Shown: positions 23,333 to 31,301 of the stretch, piece after piece
How the letters are laid out: the number at the start of each line of letters is the position of its first letter
Numbering within the stretch: the stretch's first letter is position 1
NCBI GenBank assembly: GCA_947372745.1
Contig: CANBUY010000008.1
Location: forward strand, 1 to 64,000
DNA length: 64,000 nt
Source: Comamonadaceae bacterium
Lineage (GTDB): Bacteria > Pseudomonadota > Gammaproteobacteria > Burkholderiales > Burkholderiaceae_C
Direction of reading: 5' to 3'
Notes under the pieces: generated by a model
What the model was told of the DNA's origin: nothing
Seen by the model: the letters and a program-made list of their open reading frames with translations, nothing else
Databases searched by the model: none
Made by a program: the position numbers and the translations under genes

Positions 23333-25359
23333 GCGACCTCCTCACTCAAGTTAATCTCAGTTTTAGGAAAATTGACCTCAACTGTCGTACCCTTGCCAAA
23401 GACACTGCTGATACTGAATTGTGCATCTATCGAATGCGCACGCTCTCGCATGCTCACCAAGCCGATGCCACCCAATTTTGCCGAATCACTCATGCCTTTG
23501 CCATTGTCGCGCACCGTCAAGATCATCTTTTTCCCACTAGCGACAAGGTCAATCTGCACTTGCGTTGCGCCCGCGTGCCGTACAACATTGGTTAATGACT
23601 CCTGCACGATCCGATAGAGAGCGGTTGTCAACGCCTCTCCTTTAATTTGTTCAGCAAACTGAAGATCCAGGACAACCGTCAAACCGCTGCGTTTATAAAA
23701 CTCAGACGCCATCCAGGAGACGGCGTCACCAAAGCCAAGATCATCGAGTATGGGTGGCCTGAGTTCGGTGGAAATGCGCCTGACAGAGGCGATGGCAGCA
23801 TCCAGAAGGTGACGCATTTCATCCACTGTATCGGGCGTTGCGGATCGACCGTCTTTCAAGCGATTTCCAAGCCAGGAAAGGCTCAACTTCAAACCGGTCA
23901 ACTGCTGGCCCAGTTCGTCATGTAATTCACGCGAAAGCCGTGCTCGCTCTTGCTCACGTACAGACTGCAATGAGGTCGACAAGTTTCGTAACTGCTGATT
24001 AACTTCACGTAATTCAACAACAACACGGCGATGCTCCGTGACATCGCGCAAAACGGCAGTCATTTGCAGTTTGCCGCCAATCATCGATTTTGAGATTGTT
24101 GATTCAATTGGGAACTCTGCCCCATCCGCTCGCCTGCCTGTTATTTCAAGCTGCGGAGCCATGGTTCTAGAAATAGATGGCGTATTTGAAAATGTCTCTA
24201 CATGGCCTTGATGTCTGGCGCGTGCACGCTCAGGGATTAACCTATTAAAGGATTGACCAACGACATCACACTCCTTCAGTCCAAACATGTGCTCTGCCGC
24301 AGGATTAAAGAGGACAATTTTTTGCGAGTCGTCAATAGCCACAATGGCATCCATCACGGAATTTACCGTATGCTGGTAGAGATCATTGGCGGCACGTAAC
24401 TCTTGTGAAAGTTCTTCTTTTCTAATGAGTTTTCGAATCAAAAATACAGAAACAGAAGCGGTGAATACGATCACCATGAAAGCCCCAATCAGGATGGGCA
24501 CTATCGTCTCCCGCCAAGTGGCCAGACTTTGGTAGAGGTCATCCGTGACACCAACCATGACTGCGTATTTTGGCAAACTGTGCAATGACAGTGTTTTTTT
24601 ATTGCCGTCTTTTTCTGAGTAAACTTTTGGGTAAACACCGCTTTTCTGTTGCGATAAATTTACGCCTGCAAGCTCACCGGCAAATTTACCGATATCGTCA
24701 TCGCGGTGAGGCAGACTGGCGATCAGTGTGCCGTCAGCCATGTAGAGCGATATCTGACGCTCATAGTGAAGCTTCACGACTGTGTACATCAACTCAAATT
24801 TCGCAATGCTCATGGCGGCAACCACTACACCTCTAAACCTCATATTGACGTCGAACAGCGGACGCGCCATATGCAGCGTCCAAGAATTATCAAGGCGATT
24901 GCGAACCGGTTTATCAAGGACGAAAGTTTTCGTTGGGTCTTGTGATATTGCCTTGTAGTATTCGCGATCAGCCACGGATATCATTGCGACAGGAAACTCA
25001 CGAGACGAGTTAACCACCCTGCCCTGTGCATCCACCAAAAAGAGTGCACTTAGTTGCCGCATTCCAGACGCACGGGCACTGAGCAACAAGTGTGTTTGCG
25101 GACTATCGAGTGAGAACTGACTTCCGTAAACATTCGACAAGCGCTCTTGAACACCGATCAGCAAGGTGTCTGCCCCCTCGAAATTCTGGAGCATTTGCTC
25201 CAGCACCACATTCGAGATGGTTGCAGTTTCTGTTTGCGCTTGCGCCAACTCTCGTTGCTTCAATTGCCAAACAAGGAAAGTCACACTCAGTACGATCGCC
25301 GCAATAGTCAGTGCGGCAAGTAGGCCTACTGAGTGTGTTTGTCGAATCTGAAGTCGCAT
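23329..25359 (-). CDS. Membrane sensor histidine kinase (Cache-PAS-HisKA_3)
   Basis: A sensor for an unidentified extracytoplasmic signal. The 676-residue protein has membrane helix 1 (about 10-32) and a periplasmic double-Cache-type domain (about 36-280) with the typical segments LSALFLVDAQGRVVNSS and DREYYKAI. Membrane helix 2 (285-308) is followed by a PAS domain (about 325-440), a HisKA_3 dimerisation helix with phosphoacceptor His480 in SRELHDELGQQLTGLKL, and an ATPase domain with YRIVQESLTNVVRHA, DNGKGM and GGIGLVSMRERA. The PAS domain could bind haem or flavin, but no ligand residue is diagnostic. A perfect FNR box precedes the gene. Confidence 0.92.
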   Translation of the reverse strand: MRLQIRQTHSVGLLAALTIAAIVLSVTFLVWQLKQRELAQAQTETATISNVVLEQMLQNFEGADTLLIGVQERLSNVYGSQFSLDSPQTHLLLSARASGMRQLSALFLVDAQGRVVNSSREFPVAMISVADREYYKAISQDPTKTFVLDKPVRNRLDNSWTLHMARPLFDVNMRFRGVVVAAMSIAKFELMYTVVKLHYERQISLYMADGTLIASLPHRDDDIGKFAGELAGVNLSQQKSGVYPKVYSEKDGNKKTLSLHSLPKYAVMVGVTDDLYQSLATWRETIVPILIGAFMVIVFTASVSVFLIRKLIRKEELSQELRAANDLYQHTVNSVMDAIVAIDDSQKIVLFNPAAEHMFGLKECDVVGQSFNRLIPERARARHQGHVETFSNTPSISRTMAPQLEITGRRADGAEFPIESTISKSMIGGKLQMTAVLRDVTEHRRVVVELREVNQQLRNLSTSLQSVREQERARLSRELHDELGQQLTGLKLSLSWLGNRLKDGRSATPDTVDEMRHLLDAAIASVRRISTELRPPILDDLGFGDAVSWMASEFYKRSGLTVVLDLQFAEQIKGEALTTALYRIVQESLTNVVRHAGATQVQIDLVASGKKMILTVRDNGKGMSDSAKLGGIGLVSMRERAHSIDAQFSISSVFGKGTTVEVNFPKTEINLSEEVA

Positions 25360-25399
25360 ACGATTTTTTTGCCATAGACGGCCATTCCCTGATGGGGTG

Positions 25400-25405
25400 A
25401 CTATA
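25400..25405 (-). promoter_or_regulatory. Candidate -10 element of the kinase promoter
   Basis: On the minus strand the hexamer TATAGT matches the -10 consensus at five of six positions. Its expected start site, near 25393, places the centre of the FNR box (25434.5) at -41.5, the class II activation position. No good -35 hexamer is needed at such promoters, and none is seen. Confidence 0.5.
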
Positions 25406-25427
25406 TTTTTTATACGGCTACAAATTC

Positions 25428-25441
25428 TTGATGTACATCAA
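25428..25441. promoter_or_regulatory. FNR/ANR (Crp-Fnr family) box
   Basis: The sequence TTGATGTACATCAA is a perfect match to the FNR consensus TTGAT-N4-ATCAA and a full 14-base palindrome. It lies in the 135-base divergent region between the sensor kinase (minus strand) and the tlpA-like gene (plus strand). Spacing favours control of the kinase; no -10 was recognised at the matching distance toward tlpA. Confidence 0.75.
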
Positions 25442-25494
25442 GCCTTGCCAAGTTACCCGGCATCGCCAACCATGCACTGCTAGACTTCGGCCCC

Positions 25495-25998
25495 ATGCAT
25501 GCCTTTCTCCTGGTCCTTCTTCTTGCCTTGGCCAGCATAGCCAACCTGGCTTCTGCAACCACACCCGGTGAGCTTGCCATTGGAAGCACGCTGCGCGAAG
25601 CGACCCTGCAGAGCCTGACTGGCCCCAGTCGAAAACTATCGAATTTCAGAGGCTCCCCCCTGATCATCAATGTATGGGCGAGTTGGTGTGGACCCTGCCG
25701 GGAGGAGATGCCTTCGCTGGAACGACTCAACCAACGCAAGGGCGCTCTGCCCTTTGAGATGATCGGCATCTCCACAGACGACTATCCCGATGCCGCCAAG
25801 GGATTTTTGAAAAAAACAAAAACTACTTTTAGCCACTTCATCGATCAGCGCCTATTGCTGGAAAACATGCTGGGTGCCGACCGACTCCCCTTGACGCTGC
25901 TGGTGGATTCCAAGGGGCGCGTGCTGGCCAGGTTTTACGGCGCCAAGGAGTGGGACACCCCTGAGGCGCGTGCCCTCATCGACAAAGCCTTTCGCTAG
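25495..25998 (+). CDS. TlpA-family periplasmic thioredoxin
   Basis: A thiol-disulfide reductase, possibly helping to keep cytochrome cysteines reduced. The 167-residue precursor has a signal peptide (LLVLLLALASIANLASA, about residue 21) and a redox centre WCGPC (W64-C68) in NVWASWCGPCREEMPSLERL. The cis-proline segment reads DRLPLTLLVDSKGRVLARFYGAKEW. It is transcribed divergently from the kinase gene and shares its upstream region with the FNR box. It is distinct from ccmG by its cleavable signal and active-site residues. Confidence 0.9.
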   Translation: MHAFLLVLLLALASIANLASATTPGELAIGSTLREATLQSLTGPSRKLSNFRGSPLIINVWASWCGPCREEMPSLERLNQRKGALPFEMIGISTDDYPDAAKGFLKKTKTTFSHFIDQRLLLENMLGADRLPLTLLVDSKGRVLARFYGAKEWDTPEARALIDKAFR

Positions 25999-26003
25999 CC
26001 CAA

Positions 26004-26660
26004 TCAAGCGCCGCGCAATTGGCGCAGCTTGATGAATGCCAACCCGGCCATCACCGCATCGTTCAAGGCGTCGTGGGCGTCGCGCTGGGGCAGGTTCAGG
26101 TCGCGCATCAAGGTGGCAAAGCGCAAATCAATGTCGGGGTTGGCCTGTTGCTGGTAGGGCGGCAACTGCTTTAATTTGTAGTCGTAATACAGCGCGGAGA
26201 CTTCCAACTTTTCTTGGGGCAGACCTTGCCCCAGAATCGGCCAAATGGCGCGGTTGAGCATTGCCACATCAAACTCCAGGTAGTAGCCCACCAGTGGGCG
26301 GCTGCCAATGAACTGCATCAGGCGCTTCATGGCCTCGTCGATCGGCAAGCCTTGGGCCACATCGGTTTCGCGCAAACGGTGAATGCGCACGCTGTCCGGG
26401 GAGATGCCGCGCTCTGGGCGCACCAGCAACTCCAGGCGCTCGCTGGTCATCAGTCGGTTGCCCACGATGCGCACGGCGCCAATAGAAATGATCTCGTCGC
26501 TGCGCACATTGAGCCCTGTGGTTTCGCAGTCCAGCGACACCCATTCGTTCTCAGGCGGGGCCTCGAACATGAAACGAAAAGCGGGGTCGCCCAAATGGTA
26601 GATCAACCACGCCCGCTTGAGTCGTGCCCACAAGCGGGACGGTGACCACCACGCGCTCAA
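26004..26660 (-). CDS. DnaQ-like 3'-5' exonuclease
   Basis: A DEDD-family exonuclease related to the proofreading domain of DNA polymerase III. The 218-residue protein has the first motif as SLDCETTGLNV (D44, E46), a middle motif around LVGYYLEFDVAMLN and the third as HDALNDAVMAGLAF. It overlaps the start of translation signals of the upstream cNMP/CBS protein gene by 4 bases. This pairing of a DnaQ-like exonuclease with a nucleotidyltransferase-like signalling protein recurs in proteobacteria, but its joint role is not established. Confidence 0.85.
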   Translation of the reverse strand: MSAWWSPSRLWARLKRAWLIYHLGDPAFRFMFEAPPENEWVSLDCETTGLNVRSDEIISIGAVRIVGNRLMTSERLELLVRPERGISPDSVRIHRLRETDVAQGLPIDEAMKRLMQFIGSRPLVGYYLEFDVAMLNRAIWPILGQGLPQEKLEVSALYYDYKLKQLPPYQQQANPDIDLRFATLMRDLNLPQRDAHDALNDAVMAGLAFIKLRQLRGA

Positions 26661-28483
26661 GCGATGGCGTCCAGATGAAAGCGGTGGCGCAGCAAAACTT
26701 TAAAGCGTTTCACCACGCCCAGCGTATCTTTGAGCAAGTCGCGGTCCAGGCTACTCAGGCGCGCCACGCTCACGGTGCCGGTCACGGCTTTGCCGGTGTC
26801 CAACTCCGCCAGGCCCGCTTTGAGTTTGAGCCCCATAAAGAAATACAAGCTGTCGGTCAGATCAGTGCCCATGTCAGATTCCAACCAACCCTCGCGCACC
26901 AGAGCGGCAATCCTGTCGGCTGTGCTGACCACCTGAATACGGTGCGCCAAAGCCAAGCTGCGCACACCGTGCACCAGCGGGAAGATGCCTTCTTTTTTGA
27001 GGTTGAGAAACTGGTCGCCCTCCCCCAAACCGAGCAAGCGGTTCCACCAGCCAAAGCTGGTGGTGAAGGCGTCAATGGCGGCGGCAAAACGGTTGAGCAA
27101 AACATCGTTGTCAGTGGCTATTTTCATCAACCGAAGCTGCACGTCTTCCAACAAATGGGTGTCGCCACACACGGTGTGCGCGTCCATAAAAATGGCCAGA
27201 TTCATCAGACTGTCGGCATCCGGCAGCAGGAGCCATTGCCGCGTCATTTGCCCAAACTCTTGTGACGGTTTGCACCACTGCGGGTTGCTGAGCATGATGC
27301 GGCCGGGGCATTCGGGGTAGCCAAAACTAGCCAAAGCGTTGGAGAAGTTTTGGCATAGTTCGCCCAGGTTGTCGGGTGGTACAAAGCCATCACGCAAAAT
27401 CAGGCCGTTGTCCTGGTCGGTTTTAAGCAACTGCTCGCCGCGCCCCTCGCTGCCCATCACAAACAGGCAACTGTTGGCGACCAGATCGGCGGGGGCGATC
27501 AGCTGCCAGGCGCGTTCAAACAAGCGGGCGTTGAGCTGCTGCACCAGCTTGGCAATCAAATTCACCCGCGAGCCGCTGCGGTACAGCAGCGCCATCATGC
27601 GGGTGATGCGGGCGGCGGCCTGGCTCAGACCCGCCAGGTCTTTGGCTTCTTCAATTTCCACCGTGATCAGGTGCGACTGGTTGGACAGGAAACTGAACAA
27701 ATCCAGCGCCTCCAAAATACCCAGCACCTGCTCACCCTCAGCCACCACCACGCGGTGCACCCGGCGTTTGAGCATCACCGCCATGGCATCGCCCAACTGG
27801 TCAGACGGGCGCACGGAAATCAGGGAAAAGTTGGACAACTCACCCACCGCCAGTTGGTCCAGCGGGCGGCCATCCAGAATGGCGCGCTGCAAGGCGGTGG
27901 CGGTAAAAATACCCAGTCGGGGCGGCTCGGTTTGCGCATCGCGCACCAGCACGCTGGAGGTGCGTTGTGTTTGAAACACCTTCACCACCGACAAAATATC
28001 AAGTCCGGCATCCACAAAATGGGCGGGGCGTAAAAATGCCTCATCGACCCGCGAGAGCGTGAGCGACTGCAACTCATGCTGCGTGCGCCGCTGTGACAAG
28101 GCGCTGAGTTTGTTGCTCAAATCTGAAAACAAGAGCGCGCCAAAGGTGGCGTTGGAGGCGATCAGGTCGCTCACGGCTTGGTGCGCCAGCTGGTAAGCCA
28201 CCACCTCTTCAGCCGCCACAAAGCGGCTGCTGACCTTGCCCGCGACCAGTCCCCGGCCATCAAAACAATCCTCTGGCCCAAACGTGGTGATGACCTCGTC
28301 ACCCTCGGACTGGGTCACAAAACCCTTGATGATGACAAACAGATGCGTGGGGGCAATGCCCACATCGAGAATGGTTTCGCCTTGCGGGAAGTAAGCCACG
28401 TCCACGCTGTGGCGCACCAGGCTTTGCTCGTCGGGGGTCAGGCAGTCAAAAGGCGAGGCTGAAAAATTAAACGCATTGGGCAT
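26657..28483 (-). CDS. Cyclic-nucleotide-binding / CBS / DUF294 nucleotidyltransferase-like protein
   Basis: A cytoplasmic signalling protein of unknown output. The ATG at 28483 gives 608 residues; the frame is open upstream without conserved sequence. Domains in order are a cNMP-binding fold (about 12-125, with FPQGETILDVG and ITTFGPEDCFDGRG), two CBS repeats (about 150-280, for example TSSVLVRD and VHRVVVAEGEQVLGILEALDLF), a GlnD-like nucleotidyltransferase domain (about 300-450, with the signature LFVMGSEGRGEQLLKTDQDNGLIL) and a DUF294 C-terminal helical domain. The G-S-E-G-R...D-x-D pattern is intact, so nucleotidyl transfer is conceivable. Confidence 0.88.
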   Translation of the reverse strand: MPNAFNFSASPFDCLTPDEQSLVRHSVDVAYFPQGETILDVGIAPTHLFVIIKGFVTQSEGDEVITTFGPEDCFDGRGLVAGKVSSRFVAAEEVVAYQLAHQAVSDLIASNATFGALLFSDLSNKLSALSQRRTQHELQSLTLSRVDEAFLRPAHFVDAGLDILSVVKVFQTQRTSSVLVRDAQTEPPRLGIFTATALQRAILDGRPLDQLAVGELSNFSLISVRPSDQLGDAMAVMLKRRVHRVVVAEGEQVLGILEALDLFSFLSNQSHLITVEIEEAKDLAGLSQAAARITRMMALLYRSGSRVNLIAKLVQQLNARLFERAWQLIAPADLVANSCLFVMGSEGRGEQLLKTDQDNGLILRDGFVPPDNLGELCQNFSNALASFGYPECPGRIMLSNPQWCKPSQEFGQMTRQWLLLPDADSLMNLAIFMDAHTVCGDTHLLEDVQLRLMKIATDNDVLLNRFAAAIDAFTTSFGWWNRLLGLGEGDQFLNLKKEGIFPLVHGVRSLALAHRIQVVSTADRIAALVREGWLESDMGTDLTDSLYFFMGLKLKAGLAELDTGKAVTGTVSVARLSSLDRDLLKDTLGVVKRFKVLLRHRFHLDAIA

Positions 28484-28509
28484 AGTGTGGGCTCTTGTTG
28501 CCCTTTTAT

Positions 28510-29142
28510 TTAGCGCTTGACGCCTTGCGCCACGCTTGCAGGCGCGTCCCAATTGGCGTCAAACCAGGGGTCCTTGTTCAAGTAGGCAGTGAGCATGGGC
28601 AGCGCATCAAAGCCCCAAAACAGCTTGTCGTCCACGGCAATAGTGGGTACACCAAAGACACCCAGAGCCAGGGCTTCTTCGGTGTTGGCTTTGAGCTGGG
28701 CCTTGACTTCATCACTGGCTACCGCGCGCTGCGGGGCCAAGAGCTGGGTCAGTTGCTGCAGGCGCTCGGGGTCATCCGCCGGGGCACCGCCTTGCCAGAC
28801 GTGCTTGAACACGGTCTCGCACACATAGCGGTTGGGCGCACCCTGCGCGCTGCAGGCCAGCGCCAAGCGCAAGAGCGAGAGAGGATTGAACGGGTGACTG
28901 GCTGGCATTTGCAAATCCACCGCCTGGGTGTGCGCCTGCCACAGCACCTGGCGGTAAGTCCAGTCGCGCTTGCCCGGCATTTCGGCCGGTCCGAGTTGGC
29001 CGTGGTGCTTGAGCAGCGCGGCAAAGAGGATGGGTTTGTAGCTGACGCTGACACTGTGGCCCATCAGGGCTTGGGGCAGTTTCTCAAACGCCAGGTAGGC
29101 GTAGGGCGAGATGAAATCGAGGTAAAAGGTCAGGTGTTTCAT
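28510..29142 (-). CDS. 2-hydroxychromene-2-carboxylate isomerase-like protein (GST kappa/DsbA fold)
   Basis: A thioredoxin-fold protein. The family includes the naphthalene-pathway isomerase, but many members act in unknown reactions. The 210-residue protein begins LTFYLDFISPYAYLAFEKL, where the serine of ISPYAY occupies the usual active-site position, and contains GVFGVPTIAVDDKLFWGFDALPML near the C-terminus, the cis-Pro region. No naphthalene genes are near, so a role in that pathway is not supported. It overlaps the DUF1289 gene by 4 bases. Confidence 0.8.
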   Translation of the reverse strand: MKHLTFYLDFISPYAYLAFEKLPQALMGHSVSVSYKPILFAALLKHHGQLGPAEMPGKRDWTYRQVLWQAHTQAVDLQMPASHPFNPLSLLRLALACSAQGAPNRYVCETVFKHVWQGGAPADDPERLQQLTQLLAPQRAVASDEVKAQLKANTEEALALGVFGVPTIAVDDKLFWGFDALPMLTAYLNKDPWFDANWDAPASVAQGVKR

Positions 29143-29393
29143 GTCGTACTTTGCGCTGCGCGCTGCTCAATAAGTTCCCACATGGCCCGCTTGGCAGCAT
29201 CATCCGACTGGCTCCACAGCCGAATTTCGTCAATGGTGCGAAAGCAGCCTTCGCACAAGCTCGAGCTCGTGCTTTTGCTCATGCGGCACACTGACAAGCA
29301 GGGCGAAGGCACTTTATCGCCTCCAGCCCTTACCTGACGGGCTAAAGCAGCTATCAACTCAGGAGCATTCACCGCAGACTTAACTTCACTCAT
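29139..29393 (-). CDS. DUF1289 domain protein
   Basis: A small cysteine-containing protein of unknown function. The 84-residue sequence has the domain's core PCLSVCRMSKSTSSSLCEGCFRTIDEIRLWS, whose cysteines suggest metal or Fe-S binding. It begins 1 base after the mvaB-like gene ends and overlaps the isomerase gene, so these form one operon. Confidence 0.85.
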   Translation of the reverse strand: MSEVKSAVNAPELIAALARQVRAGGDKVPSPCLSVCRMSKSTSSSLCEGCFRTIDEIRLWSQSDDAAKRAMWELIEQRAAQSTT

Positions 29394-29394
29394 A

Positions 29395-30303
29395 TCAGCT
29401 TGTTCGCTTATTGAGCAAGGCCGTTGCCGCGCGTGAGCCTGATTTTCGGTTCAAAAAGTCGCTGATGAATTGCCCGGCATCAATCAGCTTGTCCAGGTCA
29501 ATGCCGGTCTCAATCCCCATGCCGTGCAGCAGGTACACCACGTCTTCAGTGGCGACATTGCCGGTGGCGCCTTTGGCGTAAGGGCAACCGCCCAAACCGG
29601 CCACCGAGGTGTCAAACTGCCAGACGCCCATTTGCAAACTGGCCAGCGTGTTGGCCACCGCTTGGCCATACGTGTCATGAAAATGCCCCGACACATCGGC
29701 CAGGTCATAGTGCTTGAGCGTGGCCTCAATGGCGCGCTGCACCTTCAAGGGCGTGCCCACGCCAATGGTGTCGGCCACGCCAATGTGCTGCACGCCAATG
29801 CCGCGCATGAGCCCGGCCAGATAGCCCACGCGTTCGGGCGCAATCTCGCCCTCATACGGACACCCCACCGTGCACGACATGGCGCCGCGCACATAAACGC
29901 CCGCCGCGCGGGCCGCAGCCACCACCGGCGCAAAGCGCTCAATGCTCTCGGCAATGGAGCAGTTGATATTTCTTTGGCTAAAGGCTTCACTAGCAGCGGC
30001 AAACACCACAATCTCGTCAGGCCGCGACTTGAGCGCCGCCTCAAAACCCTGCGCATTGGGCGTCAGCACCGAGTAGCGCACACCGGCTTTGCGCGCAATG
30101 CCCGCCATCACCTCGGCGTTGTCCGCCATTTGCGGCACCCATTTGGGGGATACATAGCTGGTGACTTCAATCTCGGTCAAACCCGCGTTTTGCAGGCGGT
30201 GTACCAACTCGATCTTGACGGCGGCCGGAACCGGCTGTTTTTCGTTTTGCAAGCCGTCACGGGGGCCGACTTCAACCAGTTTGACACGGGAGGGGAGATT
30301 CAT
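29395..30303 (-). CDS. mvaB: Hydroxymethylglutaryl-CoA lyase
   Basis: Splits HMG-CoA into acetoacetate and acetyl-CoA, the last step of leucine degradation. The 302-residue protein starts VKLVEVGPRDGLQNE, the HMGL signature with catalytic Arg and Asp. It contains SCTVGCPYEGEI, DTIGVGTP, HFHDTYGQAVAN and the C-terminal GLGGCPYAKGATGNVATEDVVYL with the active-site cysteine loop. It lies downstream of the methylcrotonyl-CoA carboxylase genes, which make its substrate precursor. Confidence 0.96.
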   Translation of the reverse strand: MNLPSRVKLVEVGPRDGLQNEKQPVPAAVKIELVHRLQNAGLTEIEVTSYVSPKWVPQMADNAEVMAGIARKAGVRYSVLTPNAQGFEAALKSRPDEIVVFAAASEAFSQRNINCSIAESIERFAPVVAAARAAGVYVRGAMSCTVGCPYEGEIAPERVGYLAGLMRGIGVQHIGVADTIGVGTPLKVQRAIEATLKHYDLADVSGHFHDTYGQAVANTLASLQMGVWQFDTSVAGLGGCPYAKGATGNVATEDVVYLLHGMGIETGIDLDKLIDAGQFISDFLNRKSGSRAATALLNKRTS

Positions 30304-30335
30304 TTTTAGTTCCTATTCAAGTGCAAGCAGTCGGT

Positions 30336-31256
30336 TCAATACCCGCGAACGGCGTCAACGATTCCGGCGATGGGCGCTCCTTGCTCAAGCGCGAGTATTT
30401 TCCCCACAATTTGCGCAATGCTGGTTTCGCGCAAGGTGCGGGCTGAGGTGTGGGGGGTGACGGTTATTTTTGGGTGGCGCCAGAAGGGGTGCTCAGGCGG
30501 CAGGGGCTCGACTCTGAACACGTCCAGCGTGGCACCGGCCAGGTGACCCTCGTTCAGCAGCGCCAAAAGGTCGTCTTCTACCAAGTGCGCGCCACGGGCC
30601 ACGTTGATGACAAAGGCACCGGGCTTGAGCTGCGAGAGTGTGGTCCGGTTCAGCAGATCCTGAGTGTCGGGTGTGAGCGGCAACAGGTTGACCAGCACCT
30701 GGCTTTTTGACAAAAACTCGTTGAATTGCGCCTCGCCGCAAAAGCTCTGCACGCCCTCGATAGTTTTGGCACTGCGGCTCCAGCCGTTCACCGGAAACTC
30801 AAAAGCCCGCAAGGACTTGGCTACCCGCTCGCCCAACACGCCCAGGCCCATAACGCCTACAGAAAAATCATCCCGCTGGGGCGATTTTCGATACGCCCAT
30901 TTGCCGTTTTTGGCGTCAAGAGCGTAGCCTTCAAATTCCCGAAAATACCGAATCACGGCATGGCACACGTACTCGGCCATTTGCACCGACATGCCCGCAT
31001 CATCCAAGCGCACCACCAGCGCACCTGGGGGCAGGCGAAGCTTAAGCAGCGCATCCACGCCCGCACCTATGTTGAAGACGCCTTTGAGTTGAGTTTGCTC
31101 GTCAAAAAATTGCTGGGGCGGCGCCCAGACCACCGCGTGGTCAGCGGGCGGCGTGCCGGGTTGCCATAAAGAAACCTCGGCCTGAGGCAAAGCGGCCTGG
31201 AGGCCAGATAACCAAAGATCGGGTTTGGTGTCGGTGCAGCAAAAAGTGATTTTCAT
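30336..31256 (-). CDS. ghrA: Glyoxylate/hydroxypyruvate reductase A-like 2-hydroxyacid dehydrogenase
   Basis: An NAD(P)H-dependent reductase of 2-oxo acids. The start at 31256 gives 306 residues beginning MKITFCCTDTKPDLW; six codons upstream there is an alternative ATG, and neither has a clear ribosome-binding site. The Rossmann motif GVMGLGVLGERVAKSL is present, with the catalytic Arg in FVINVARGAHLVEDDLL, Glu in VEPLPPEHPFW and His in ITVTPHTSA. It sits inside the leucine-degradation cluster between mvaB and mccA without an obvious metabolic link. Confidence 0.85.
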   Translation of the reverse strand: MKITFCCTDTKPDLWLSGLQAALPQAEVSLWQPGTPPADHAVVWAPPQQFFDEQTQLKGVFNIGAGVDALLKLRLPPGALVVRLDDAGMSVQMAEYVCHAVIRYFREFEGYALDAKNGKWAYRKSPQRDDFSVGVMGLGVLGERVAKSLRAFEFPVNGWSRSAKTIEGVQSFCGEAQFNEFLSKSQVLVNLLPLTPDTQDLLNRTTLSQLKPGAFVINVARGAHLVEDDLLALLNEGHLAGATLDVFRVEPLPPEHPFWRHPKITVTPHTSARTLRETSIAQIVGKILALEQGAPIAGIVDAVRGY

Positions 31257-31301
31257 GGAGGGCGAGGTTAGCATTTTTGCCTTCCCCCCTGTTCGTCACC
31301 T

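Noticed and set aside
25464-25476. FNR-dependent promoter toward the tlpA-like gene
   Set aside because: No recognisable -10 hexamer occurs at the spacing required for a class II site in that direction.
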